A DNA stretch of 64,000 nucleotides from Herbaspirillum sp. CF444 (GTDB taxonomy: Bacteria > Pseudomonadota > Gammaproteobacteria > Burkholderiales > Burkholderiaceae_D): NCBI RefSeq assembly GCF_000282135.1, contig NZ_AKJW01000011.1, forward strand, positions 1 to 64,000, given 5' to 3'. Below the pieces are notes generated by a model. The model worked only from the letters and a program-made list of their open reading frames with translations, was not told the DNA's origin and made no database searches. Positions 25,501-33,555 of this stretch are shown here, one piece after another. How positions within the stretch are numbered: position 1 is the first letter of the stretch; every line of letters begins with the position of its first letter. A program made the translations under genes and the position numbers.

Positions 25501-28500
25501 CTCCAGGACATCTTGCCGATGGCCTTGCAGCCGTCCCGTTATGTCTTCATGCCGGACTTGCCGCTCAACTCCAACGGCAAAATCGATTTCCTGGCCTTGC
25601 CCGCGCCCGACGGAGAAGTAGCGGCGCAAGCGCCAGAGACAGAAAGCGCGATGACGCTGGAAGAGAACTTGCTGGCGGATATCTGGCGGCAAGTGATCGG
25701 CAGCCGCCCGCAACATCCGCAAGCCAATTTCTTCCAGTCGGGCGGCCATTCGCTGAGCGCCATACGGCTGGTCGCTGCGCTGGAAAAAAACCTGGACGTG
25801 CGCCTGCCGGTGACGGCCGTCTTTGACGCGCCGAGCTTGCGCGCCATGGCATTGGAAGTGCGTCGCGCGCAGCGCGGCGCGGGACTGCCGGAGGTGGTGG
25901 CCGGCGGCCCGCACCGGCGCGCGCGCGCCTCGTTCAATCAGGAGCGTCTCTGGCTCATCGAACAATCCGGACAACAGCGCGGCGCCTACAACCAGGCAGT
26001 GGTCTACCGCCTGCGCGGCCAGTTGGACGTCGAACGCCTGGAAACCGCATTCAGGCGCGTGATGCAACGCCACGAAGCGCTGCGCACGCGGCTGGTCCTT
26101 GCCGATGGCCTGCTGTGGCAGGAGGTGCAAGAGGTCCACGCCTCGCCTGAATTCGCTCTCGAAAGGATCGCTGCAGACGACGGCCGGCAGCAGATTGCAC
26201 CGCTGCTGCAGGAATTTTCAGAACGATTTTTCTCGCTGGCGGAAGACCTGCCGCTGCGTGCCGGCCTGATCGGGCTCGGACCCACTGAACACCTGCTGGC
26301 GATCGTGGCGCATCACACCGCCTTCGACGGCGGCTCCGGACGCGTGATTGTCGAAGAACTGGGGCAAGCCTACAGCGGTGTGCTGGATGCCGCTCCCGCA
26401 GCCTTGCAGCAAATCGATTTCTCCGAATGGCAGCGCCATTGCGACGAGCAGGGCGCTTTCGAGGCGCAGCGCAATTACTGGCGCGACCAGCTTGCCGGCG
26501 CGCCTGCCGTGCTCGGACTGGCCTTGAGCCGAATGCCGGAACAACGCGACTTCCGCCTTGGCCGCGTGCCGGTCGCGCTTGGCCGGGAGCGCAGCGAACG
26601 CCTGCAACAGGCCGCCGATGACGCCGGACTGAGCGTCTTCGCGCTGTTGCTCGGGGTGTGGGGATTGACGCTGGCGCGTTTCGGCGGCGAGCAGGAAGTC
26701 GTGGTCGGCATTCCCGTGGCCGGTCGCAGCCGCACCGGGCTGGACGGCATCGTCGGCTTCCTTGCCAATACGCTGCCGATGCGCCTGGATTGCAGCGCCG
26801 CCAATCTGGCGGAGTTCGGCCGCCGCGTCCAGCAACGCGTCGCCGAAGGACTGCAACACCAGGATATTTCTTTCAGCCGGATCGTCGAAGCCGCCGGCGT
26901 GGAGCGCATTCCCCAGCGGCCGCCTTTGCTGCAGGCGATGTTCGTGCTGGCCGATCTGCGCCAGTGGCAATTGCAACTGGACGCCATCGACGCGGTGGCG
27001 GAACCCTTGTCGGCGCCATTGGCGCGCACGGATCTCAGCATGGCTTTGCATCAGGATGCGCAAGGCATCGCGGGCGAGCTGGAATATGCCGCCGACGTTA
27101 TTGCACCGGCGCTGGCCGGGCGCATCGCCGAGGGTTTCGCACACTTGCTGGAGGCCTTGCTGGCGCAGCCCGACGTGCCGCCGCTGTCGCACTCGTTGCT
27201 GGATGCGCCGGCGCGCGCCTTGCTGGCGCAGTTCGGTCAGGCGCGCACCGTGTTGCCGCCGGCAAGCGAGCCGCTGCGGCTGCACGACTTGCTGCGCGCC
27301 GGCGTACAGCGCAACGGCGACGCCGACGCCGCAGCGCTGGCGACCCCCGAGGGCGAGCTCAGCTACCGGCAACTGGACCGGCTATCCGGCGACTTTGCTC
27401 GGCGTCTGCGTACCGCAGGTATCAATCCGGGCGACCGCATCGCGCTGATCGGCGAGCGTTCCATCGGCCTGATCGCTGCACTGCTGGGCATTTCAAAAGC
27501 CGGTTGCGTGTTCGTGCCCATCGATCCGACTTATCCGTCGGTGCGTATCGAGCAGATGCTGCAGGATGCCGGCGTCGCGCTGGTGGCCGGCGACCGTCCG
27601 GCAGACTGGAACGAGGCGCAATGGATGCGCTTGCCGGTATTGCAGGACTTGTCTTGCGCACCTGAACAGGACGAATCGAAGCATTCTCACGGCGAGTTCG
27701 ACAAGGACTTCGCGGCAACCGCCTGCATCATTTTCACGTCCGGCTCCACCGGCCGTCCCAAAGGCGTGGCGCTGGCGCATCATGCCTTGTGCCGCCTTGC
27801 GCAGAGCGCCGTGACCGAATTTTCCGTGACGCAGGAAAGCCGCATCCTGCAACTGGCCGCCTTCGGTTTCGATGTGGCGGTTTCGGATATCGTGTTTGCC
27901 CTGGCCGCCGGCGCCTGCCTGTGCCTGGCGCCGCGCGAACGTCTGCTGCCCGGTTCGCCGCTGCTGCAGACGCTGGGCGCGATGCATATCAGTCATTTGC
28001 AAATCCCGGCGTCGTTGCTGGCGGCGATGCCGCTTGCGCCTTTGCCCAGCCTGCGCACGCTGATCGTCGGGGGAGAGTTGTGTCCCGCTGCAGTGGCGTC
28101 GCAATGGCAGCAAGGCCGCGATCTGTTCATCGCCTACGGTCCGACCGAAACCACGGTGACCGTGACCGCCGGCCGCTATGCGGGTGCCGACGCGCCTTTG
28201 CAGATCGGCCGCCCGCTGGGCGATGCGCGCATCTATGTGCTGGACGAGCAGGGCGCACCGGCGCCGATCGGCGTCATCGGTGAATTGTGCATCGGCGGAC
28301 CGGGGGTGAGCATCGGCTACCTCAATAATCCGGCGCTGACGCAAGAACGCTTCCGGCCGGATCCGTTTTCCGACGATCCACAAGCGCGCCTGTATCGCAG
28401 CGGCGACCGCGCGCGCTGGCGCGAAGACGGCTCGCTGGACTTCCTCGGTCGCAGCGACCGCGAGTTCAAACTGCGCGGGTTCCGCATTGCCCCGGCCGAA

Positions 28501-31500
28501 ATCGAAGCCGCCTTGTCGCAGCAGGCCGGCGTGACTCAGGCACTGGCGATGCTGCGCCCCGACAGCGCCGGACAGCGCCGCCTGGTGGCCTATGTCGTCG
28601 GCGCCGGCACGGATGCCGCGACGATCCGCAGCGAATTGCGGCGCAGCTTGCCGTCCTTCATGGTGCCCGATTTCATCGCGATTCTGGACAGCATGCCGCT
28701 CACCGGCAACGGCAAAATCGATGTGAACGCCTTGCCGTTGCCGGTGTTTGAGCGAGAGGGCGTGGCATCGGGCAATACGGAGAGCCGCGAGGGTCGCGAT
28801 TGCCTGGCGCGTGTCGCCGGCCTGTGGCGGCAGGTGCTGAACCTCAAGGATATCGCCCCGGACGCCAATTTTTTCGACGTCGGCGGCCATTCGCTGCTGC
28901 TGGTCCGTTTGTACGACCTGCTGACGGTCGAGTTCGGTGCGGCGGCGTCGATCAGCGATCTGTTCCGTTTTCCGACCATCCGCAGCCTCGCGGCGCATTT
29001 GTCCGGTCAGGGAGACATCCGGGAAACAGGAAAAACGGTGCATGCGCCGCTGCTTGCCCAGGCGGACATCGCCGTCATCGGCATGGCATGCCGTTTCCCG
29101 GGGGCGCCGGATGTCGACGCCTTCTGGCAACTGCTGGTCGAAGGCCGCGAAGGCATCAGCCGCCACGATCCGGCATCGCTGGCAGAGGCGGGACGCGCTG
29201 CCGACGTGCAGCAACAAGCCAACTTCGTTGCCGCCGGCGGCGTGATCGGGCAGGCCGATTGTTTCGATGCCGACTTTTTCGGGCTCGGGCCGCGCGACGC
29301 CGTCACGCTGGATCCGCAACATCGCGTTGCGCTGGAATGCGCCTGGCATGCGCTGGAACATGGCGGCTATGCAGCGATGGAAGCCCGGGGCGATGTCGAC
29401 GTTGGCGTCTTCGTGGGTGTCGGCGTGAATACCTATTTGCAGGGGCAGTTGTTTGGCGGCGGCCCGATGCCCGAAAGCGCGGACACATATCACGCGATGT
29501 CCGGCAACGACAAGGATTTCGGCGCCACCCGGATTGCCTACCATCTGGACCTCAAGGGACCGGCGCTGGCCGTGCAGACGGCATGCTCGTCATCGCTGGC
29601 GGCGCTCGACATGGCTTGCCGTTCGCTGCGCAGCGGCGCTGCGGGCATGGCCCTGGCCGGCGGCGTGGCCATACGTTTCCCGCAAGGCAGCGGGTATTTC
29701 CATGAGCCGGGCATGATCCTGTCGCCCGACGGACATTGCAAACCGTTTTCCGCCGATGCACGCGGCACCGTCCCCAGCGGCGGCGTCGGCATGGTGCTGC
29801 TCAAGCCGCTGGCGCAGGCGCAAGCCGATGGCGACAACGTGCTGGCGGTGATCCGCGGCAGCGCCGTCAACAACGATGGCGGGCGCAAGGTCGGCTACGC
29901 CGCTCCCGGCGTGGACGGCCAGGCGGCGGTGATTGCCTCGGCACTGAAGCAGGCCGGACTGGAGCCGGGCGACATCGACTATGTCGAAGCACACGGCACC
30001 GGCACCGAGCTGGGCGATCCGGTGGAAATTGCCGCCTTGACGCGTGTCTTCGGCGGGCGGCAACGGCCGCTGGCGCTGGGTTCGGTCAAGAGCAACATCG
30101 GCCACGCCGACGCGGCAGCCGGCATCGCCGGCCTGATCAAGACGATTCTGGCCCTGCAGCACGGCGTGCTGCCGCCGAGCCTGCATTTCTCGTCACCCAA
30201 TCCGCATGTCGATTTCACGGCGGCGTCGATCGGCGTGGTCGGCTCCGTGCAAGCGTGGCCCGCGCAGGAAAGCGGCCATCCGCGCCGCGCCGGCGTCAGC
30301 GCCTTCGGCATCGGCGGCACCAACGTGCACGTGGTGCTGGAACAGGCGCCTGCGCGTTTGCAGACCGCCTCCGCAACGATATCGCCGCCGGTGTTGCCGC
30401 CGGTTTTACAGGTATTGCCGCTCTCGGCGCGCACGCCGGCAAGCCTGCGCAGCAGCATGCTGGCGCTCGCCGACGTCTTGCAAGGCCGGCCGCAATTGGC
30501 ATTGCGCGATGTCGCCTTCACCTTGCAGCAGGGACGCGCCGCCTTCGGCTGTCGCCACGCCCTGGTTGCATCCAGCAACGAAGAAGCCATGGTCGCGCTG
30601 CGTCTGGCGGCAGAACAGTCCGGCACTGAGCCGGTGGCCACGATCAAAGGAGCGGCGCGGCTTGCCTTCCTGTTCCCGGGGCAGGGCAGCCAATATCCGC
30701 GCATGGCGCAGGCGCTGTACGAGAGCGACGCCGGCTATCGATCCTGGTTCGACCGCTGCGCCGTCGCGCTGTTGCCGCATGTGGAGCAAGACATCCGCAC
30801 CGTGCTGTATGGCGTCGCGGCCGACGATCCCGCTGCCGTCGCGGCACTCGGGCAGACCGCGCTGGCGCAGCCGGTGCTGTTCTCGGTGATGTACGCGCTG
30901 GCGCGCAGCCTGGAGGCGCGCGGCGTCGAGGCCGTCGCCATGCTGGGTCATAGCCTCGGCGAATACGTCGCGGCATGCCTGGCCGGCGTGTTCGAGCTGG
31001 ATGATGCCCTGGCGCTGGTCGCCATGCGCGGCCGCCTGATGCAGGCCTTGCCCGGCGGCGCGATGCTGGCGGTGCAGGCGGACGAAGCGCAGGCGCATGG
31101 GCTGATGCGTACGTTGATGCGCGATTGCGGCGACGCGATCGGCCTGGCTGCCGTCAATGGCCCCGGACAGTGCGTGTTGTCCGGCGCAACGGACGCCATC
31201 GATGAATTGCAAGCACGGCTGAAAGAAATCAATGTGCCGGCCGTGCGCCTCGACACCTCGCACGCCTTCCACTCGGCAGCCATGGATCCGGTGCTGCCGG
31301 ATTTTGTCGCCCAGTTCGATCGCATCACCCTGATGCCGCCGCAACGGCGCTTCATTTCGAATGTCACCGGCACCTGGATCAGCGATGCGGATGCCGTCGA
31401 TCCCGCCTATTGGGCGCGCCATTTGCGCCAGGCAGTGCGCTTCGGCGACGGCCTCGACACCTTGCAGCGCGACGGCGTCGACCTGCTGCTCGAAGTCGGC

Positions 31501-33555
31501 CCCGGCAGCGCCTTGCAAAAACTGGCGCGCACGGGCGGCTGGCCTGCGGCGCAACTGATTGCGCTGGGCATGCACCGGCAAGCCCGGCAACAGGTCTCCG
31601 CGCTGGAAACCATCGTGGCGCAACTGTGGACGCGCGGCGCATTGATCGACTGGCGCAAAGGCAAGGTAAGCGGGCCGGCGAGCGGCGATGCAGGCGCGCC
31701 ATCGCGCGTCGCGCTGCCCGGCTATGTGTTTGAGCGCACGCGTCACTGGCCTGCGCCGCAACCGGCTATCGCCGCGACCGTGAATTCACAGGAACGGCGC
31801 GCCGATATCGCAGACTGGTTTTATCTGCCGGGCTGGCAACGCGCGCCGCAGCTGTCGGCGATTACAACATCAGCGGCGTCATCAACCGCGCCGGACGTCT
31901 GGCTGCTGCTGGGCGCAGAAACCGATGCCGGTCGCGCTTTGGCGACCGGCTTGCGCGCATTCGGCCAACAGCTTGTTGAAGTCAGGGCGGCAGCCGCATT
32001 CGAGGCGCTCTCGCCGCAGGACTACGCCATCGATCCCGCCAGTGAACAGGACTACCGCCGGCTATTGGACAGCGTCGCACCGACCCGCGTGGTACATCTC
32101 TGGGCTAGTGTTGTACAGCCTTTCGAGATGGCGCTGGAACGTGGCTTTGCCAGCGTGATGCTGTTGGCGCAGGCCATCGGCGCGGGTTCGCAGGCGCGCA
32201 CGCTGCAACTCGACATCGTCACATGCGGGGCTGCGGATGTCAGCGGCGACGAGCAGTTGGCATCGTCGCTGGGTACCTTGCTCGGCCTCGCCAAGATTCT
32301 CCCGGTGGAATATCGCAGCCTGACCTGCCGCCTCATCGATATCGAGGCGGAAGGCTCCGTGCCTATGCTGCTGAACGAACTCTTGCACGCAAAAATGGAG
32401 ACACAGGTCGCGCTGCGCCGCCGCCATCGCTGGGTGCCGCATTTGCAGCCGGTAAAGCTCGCTGCGCCGGAAGCGGGCGGCGATCGCCTGCGCAGGCAAG
32501 GCTGCTACCTGATCACCGGCGCCTTTGGCGGCATGGGTGCGAGCATTGCGCGCGATCTCGCCACGCGTTACCGCGCACGCCTCGTTTTGCTGGGGCGCCA
32601 TGTCGACCGCGCGCTCGTCGCTGAACTCGAAAGAGCGGGTGTCGAGGTACTCGCAAGCGCCTGCGACGTTGCCGACGCCGCTGCGCTGACGCCGGCGATT
32701 GCGTCGGCGCATGCACGTTTCGGCGTTATCCACGGCGTATTCCATTGTGCCGGCGTGGCCGATCTCGGCGGCATCATCCAGAACCGCAGCGTCGCGTCGA
32801 TGCATCAGGTGATGGCCGCAAAAGTGCAGGGCACGGTATTGCTGGATCGCTTGCTGGAAGGCGATGCGCTGGATTTCATGGTGTTGTTCTCGACGCTGGG
32901 CAACTTGCTGCCGCAGGCCAAGTTCGGCCAGGCCGCATATGCCGCCGCCAACGAATTCCTCGATCTGTTCGCTCATGAGCGCAATGCGCGCGGCGGTGGT
33001 TTTACCACCGTGCTCAACTGGGACGATTGGAGCGAGGCCGGCATGACTGTCGCCGCTTACCGCCGTCATGGCCAGGCTGCGCCCGATAGCAATGAAGCGA
33101 TGCGTTCGCAGGAAGGCATCGAGGTCTTGCGCAGGGTGCTGGCGTCGCCGCACGCGCGCGTTGCGGTATCGATACGCGACTTGCCTGGCCTGATGGCGCG
33201 CGCCGATGTGCTGCTGGACAGACTGTCCACGCCGACACCTTTATCTCCGGCCGGCGCCGGCATGTCTGCGTCGGCGGGTGCAAGCGGCATGAACAGCATG
33301 ACGGATACGGAAGCAAAACTGGCCGCCACCTGGCGCAGCATTCTGGGTGTTGCGGACATCACGCGCGAAGCAAATTTTTTCGAACTGGGCGGGCATTCGC
33401 TGATCGGCATGCGTTTGCTGGCTTTCGTGCGCGAGAGCTTCGGCGTCGATCTGAACATCACCGCCGTGTTCGAGCACGCCACGCTAGCCGCGCTGGCCGG
33501 CCATATTGATCAATGCCGTTCCGGAGACGACGGCATAGAGGAGTTTACGATTTGA
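22576..33555 (+). CDS. hybrid NRPS-PKS: C-A-T-C-A-T-KS-AT-KR-T
   Basis: A 3659-residue synthase. C1 spans about 50-480 with FHHSIIDMWS near 184. A1 spans 515-1010; FVDFVWELF near 709 places Val and Asp at the first two pocket positions, and my by-eye code V-D-W-T-I-S-L-A-D is close to the beta-alanine code. T1 has GGHSL near 1060. C2 has HHTAFDGGS near 1246. A2 (1568-2050) has FDVAVSD; code about D-V-S-Q-I-G-A-V-T, substrate unresolved. T2 is near 2105. The KS keeps Cys in TACSSS (2337) and both His (EAHGTGT, NIGHAD). The AT has GHSLGEYV and HAFH, which predicts malonyl-CoA. The KR has FSTLGN and AAYAAAN; there is no DH or ER, so a beta-hydroxy unit is expected. The final carrier has GGHSL near 3605. 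It thus adds a beta-amino acid, one amino acid and one ketide. Confidence 0.92.
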   Translation: MTTPEMPSIETGLDAALDAALLADLLAEDGFELPSEESAIPRRAASARVLATPAQQRLWTVERIDGVTGEFNLGMDIRFNAPINVAALERALLALLQRHEGLRAGFSEHDDGSIGQTFTQVDSLSLTQHAMPAASWPAFLREAVAQPFDLAADLLLRAQLLHDDDAKSESESEGGASALLLTFHHSIIDMWSGHLLLRELVMLYARELGKGNETVTLPEPVQFGDYATWLREPQQAAAREQLHGYWKTRLEQLPTALELPFSGPRGQAGATLCERIPVVLPAPLTAAVKRFADTAGTTPFVVILAAFHAVLARYSGMDDIAVGVPVVNRPRQQEQGIVGFLSETMVSRNLSERSQSFGTLTEQVRDHMLEDLRHQGLPFDDVVKLVNPERRTGLAPLFQAMLVFQTMPPLQAQAGAICAHAATVPLPAARADLLLELEAGAEHIEGGLEYRRNFIDPQIAAAMAASVEVVLEAALADPQLPLSQLPLQRSDAAREMLARLNPPLPSLPGAAPRTLSAWFTEQAARTPDAVALIDAEGGGETTYAELDRRSAALAAHLAQLGVVAETPVAICLPRSADLAVAILATLRAGGAFVPMDPNFPAERLRYMLDSSGATVLMTTGAPDWLAADVPAAQQPRLVDPSRAFPQASAPPDLNGPDSLLYILYTSGSTGRPKAVMGLHRGAVNRIAWMLERYPFEPRDRYCQKTTPTFVDFVWELFGPLLGGVPSVILSAAQVRDPRALASAMQQHGVTRLTLVPSLLKSLLDHVADVGNVLGGLRHCICSSEAFPGDLARRFLSLLPDCRLLNLYGSSEASADSTCYDVDTAEGPQVQIGRPIPGNLLAILDPAGNVLPVGAAGEIMIGGIGLARGYLSLNGGEPRFVTLPADVAGGRAFRSGDLGRWRPDGGIDYLGRLDRQVKIRGVRIDPEEVRVALRRCPGVADAVVVAREVSTDGSGELILMAYVVAKESVEPALRRCLQDILPMALQPSRYVFMPDLPLNSNGKIDFLALPAPDGEVAAQAPETESAMTLEENLLADIWRQVIGSRPQHPQANFFQSGGHSLSAIRLVAALEKNLDVRLPVTAVFDAPSLRAMALEVRRAQRGAGLPEVVAGGPHRRARASFNQERLWLIEQSGQQRGAYNQAVVYRLRGQLDVERLETAFRRVMQRHEALRTRLVLADGLLWQEVQEVHASPEFALERIAADDGRQQIAPLLQEFSERFFSLAEDLPLRAGLIGLGPTEHLLAIVAHHTAFDGGSGRVIVEELGQAYSGVLDAAPAALQQIDFSEWQRHCDEQGAFEAQRNYWRDQLAGAPAVLGLALSRMPEQRDFRLGRVPVALGRERSERLQQAADDAGLSVFALLLGVWGLTLARFGGEQEVVVGIPVAGRSRTGLDGIVGFLANTLPMRLDCSAANLAEFGRRVQQRVAEGLQHQDISFSRIVEAAGVERIPQRPPLLQAMFVLADLRQWQLQLDAIDAVAEPLSAPLARTDLSMALHQDAQGIAGELEYAADVIAPALAGRIAEGFAHLLEALLAQPDVPPLSHSLLDAPARALLAQFGQARTVLPPASEPLRLHDLLRAGVQRNGDADAAALATPEGELSYRQLDRLSGDFARRLRTAGINPGDRIALIGERSIGLIAALLGISKAGCVFVPIDPTYPSVRIEQMLQDAGVALVAGDRPADWNEAQWMRLPVLQDLSCAPEQDESKHSHGEFDKDFAATACIIFTSGSTGRPKGVALAHHALCRLAQSAVTEFSVTQESRILQLAAFGFDVAVSDIVFALAAGACLCLAPRERLLPGSPLLQTLGAMHISHLQIPASLLAAMPLAPLPSLRTLIVGGELCPAAVASQWQQGRDLFIAYGPTETTVTVTAGRYAGADAPLQIGRPLGDARIYVLDEQGAPAPIGVIGELCIGGPGVSIGYLNNPALTQERFRPDPFSDDPQARLYRSGDRARWREDGSLDFLGRSDREFKLRGFRIAPAEIEAALSQQAGVTQALAMLRPDSAGQRRLVAYVVGAGTDAATIRSELRRSLPSFMVPDFIAILDSMPLTGNGKIDVNALPLPVFEREGVASGNTESREGRDCLARVAGLWRQVLNLKDIAPDANFFDVGGHSLLLVRLYDLLTVEFGAAASISDLFRFPTIRSLAAHLSGQGDIRETGKTVHAPLLAQADIAVIGMACRFPGAPDVDAFWQLLVEGREGISRHDPASLAEAGRAADVQQQANFVAAGGVIGQADCFDADFFGLGPRDAVTLDPQHRVALECAWHALEHGGYAAMEARGDVDVGVFVGVGVNTYLQGQLFGGGPMPESADTYHAMSGNDKDFGATRIAYHLDLKGPALAVQTACSSSLAALDMACRSLRSGAAGMALAGGVAIRFPQGSGYFHEPGMILSPDGHCKPFSADARGTVPSGGVGMVLLKPLAQAQADGDNVLAVIRGSAVNNDGGRKVGYAAPGVDGQAAVIASALKQAGLEPGDIDYVEAHGTGTELGDPVEIAALTRVFGGRQRPLALGSVKSNIGHADAAAGIAGLIKTILALQHGVLPPSLHFSSPNPHVDFTAASIGVVGSVQAWPAQESGHPRRAGVSAFGIGGTNVHVVLEQAPARLQTASATISPPVLPPVLQVLPLSARTPASLRSSMLALADVLQGRPQLALRDVAFTLQQGRAAFGCRHALVASSNEEAMVALRLAAEQSGTEPVATIKGAARLAFLFPGQGSQYPRMAQALYESDAGYRSWFDRCAVALLPHVEQDIRTVLYGVAADDPAAVAALGQTALAQPVLFSVMYALARSLEARGVEAVAMLGHSLGEYVAACLAGVFELDDALALVAMRGRLMQALPGGAMLAVQADEAQAHGLMRTLMRDCGDAIGLAAVNGPGQCVLSGATDAIDELQARLKEINVPAVRLDTSHAFHSAAMDPVLPDFVAQFDRITLMPPQRRFISNVTGTWISDADAVDPAYWARHLRQAVRFGDGLDTLQRDGVDLLLEVGPGSALQKLARTGGWPAAQLIALGMHRQARQQVSALETIVAQLWTRGALIDWRKGKVSGPASGDAGAPSRVALPGYVFERTRHWPAPQPAIAATVNSQERRADIADWFYLPGWQRAPQLSAITTSAASSTAPDVWLLLGAETDAGRALATGLRAFGQQLVEVRAAAAFEALSPQDYAIDPASEQDYRRLLDSVAPTRVVHLWASVVQPFEMALERGFASVMLLAQAIGAGSQARTLQLDIVTCGAADVSGDEQLASSLGTLLGLAKILPVEYRSLTCRLIDIEAEGSVPMLLNELLHAKMETQVALRRRHRWVPHLQPVKLAAPEAGGDRLRRQGCYLITGAFGGMGASIARDLATRYRARLVLLGRHVDRALVAELERAGVEVLASACDVADAAALTPAIASAHARFGVIHGVFHCAGVADLGGIIQNRSVASMHQVMAAKVQGTVLLDRLLEGDALDFMVLFSTLGNLLPQAKFGQAAYAAANEFLDLFAHERNARGGGFTTVLNWDDWSEAGMTVAAYRRHGQAAPDSNEAMRSQEGIEVLRRVLASPHARVAVSIRDLPGLMARADVLLDRLSTPTPLSPAGAGMSASAGASGMNSMTDTEAKLAATWRSILGVADITREANFFELGGHSLIGMRLLAFVRESFGVDLNITAVFEHATLAALAGHIDQCRSGDDGIEEFTI

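Noticed and set aside
24496-26139. 547-codon open frame on the - strand inside the hybrid synthase
   Set aside because: Antisense to A1 and T1 with intact motifs on the + strand.
27493-29544. 683-codon open frame on the - strand inside the hybrid synthase
   Set aside because: Antisense to A2, T2 and KS; composition typical of a third-position GC shadow.
30660-31740. Methylmalonyl-specific acyltransferase
   Set aside because: The specificity motif reads HAFH, not YASH, which points to malonyl-CoA.
33240-33555. Terminal thioesterase at the end of the hybrid synthase
   Set aside because: After the last carrier only a short acidic tail (RSGDDGIEEFTI) is left; there is no hydrolase motif.
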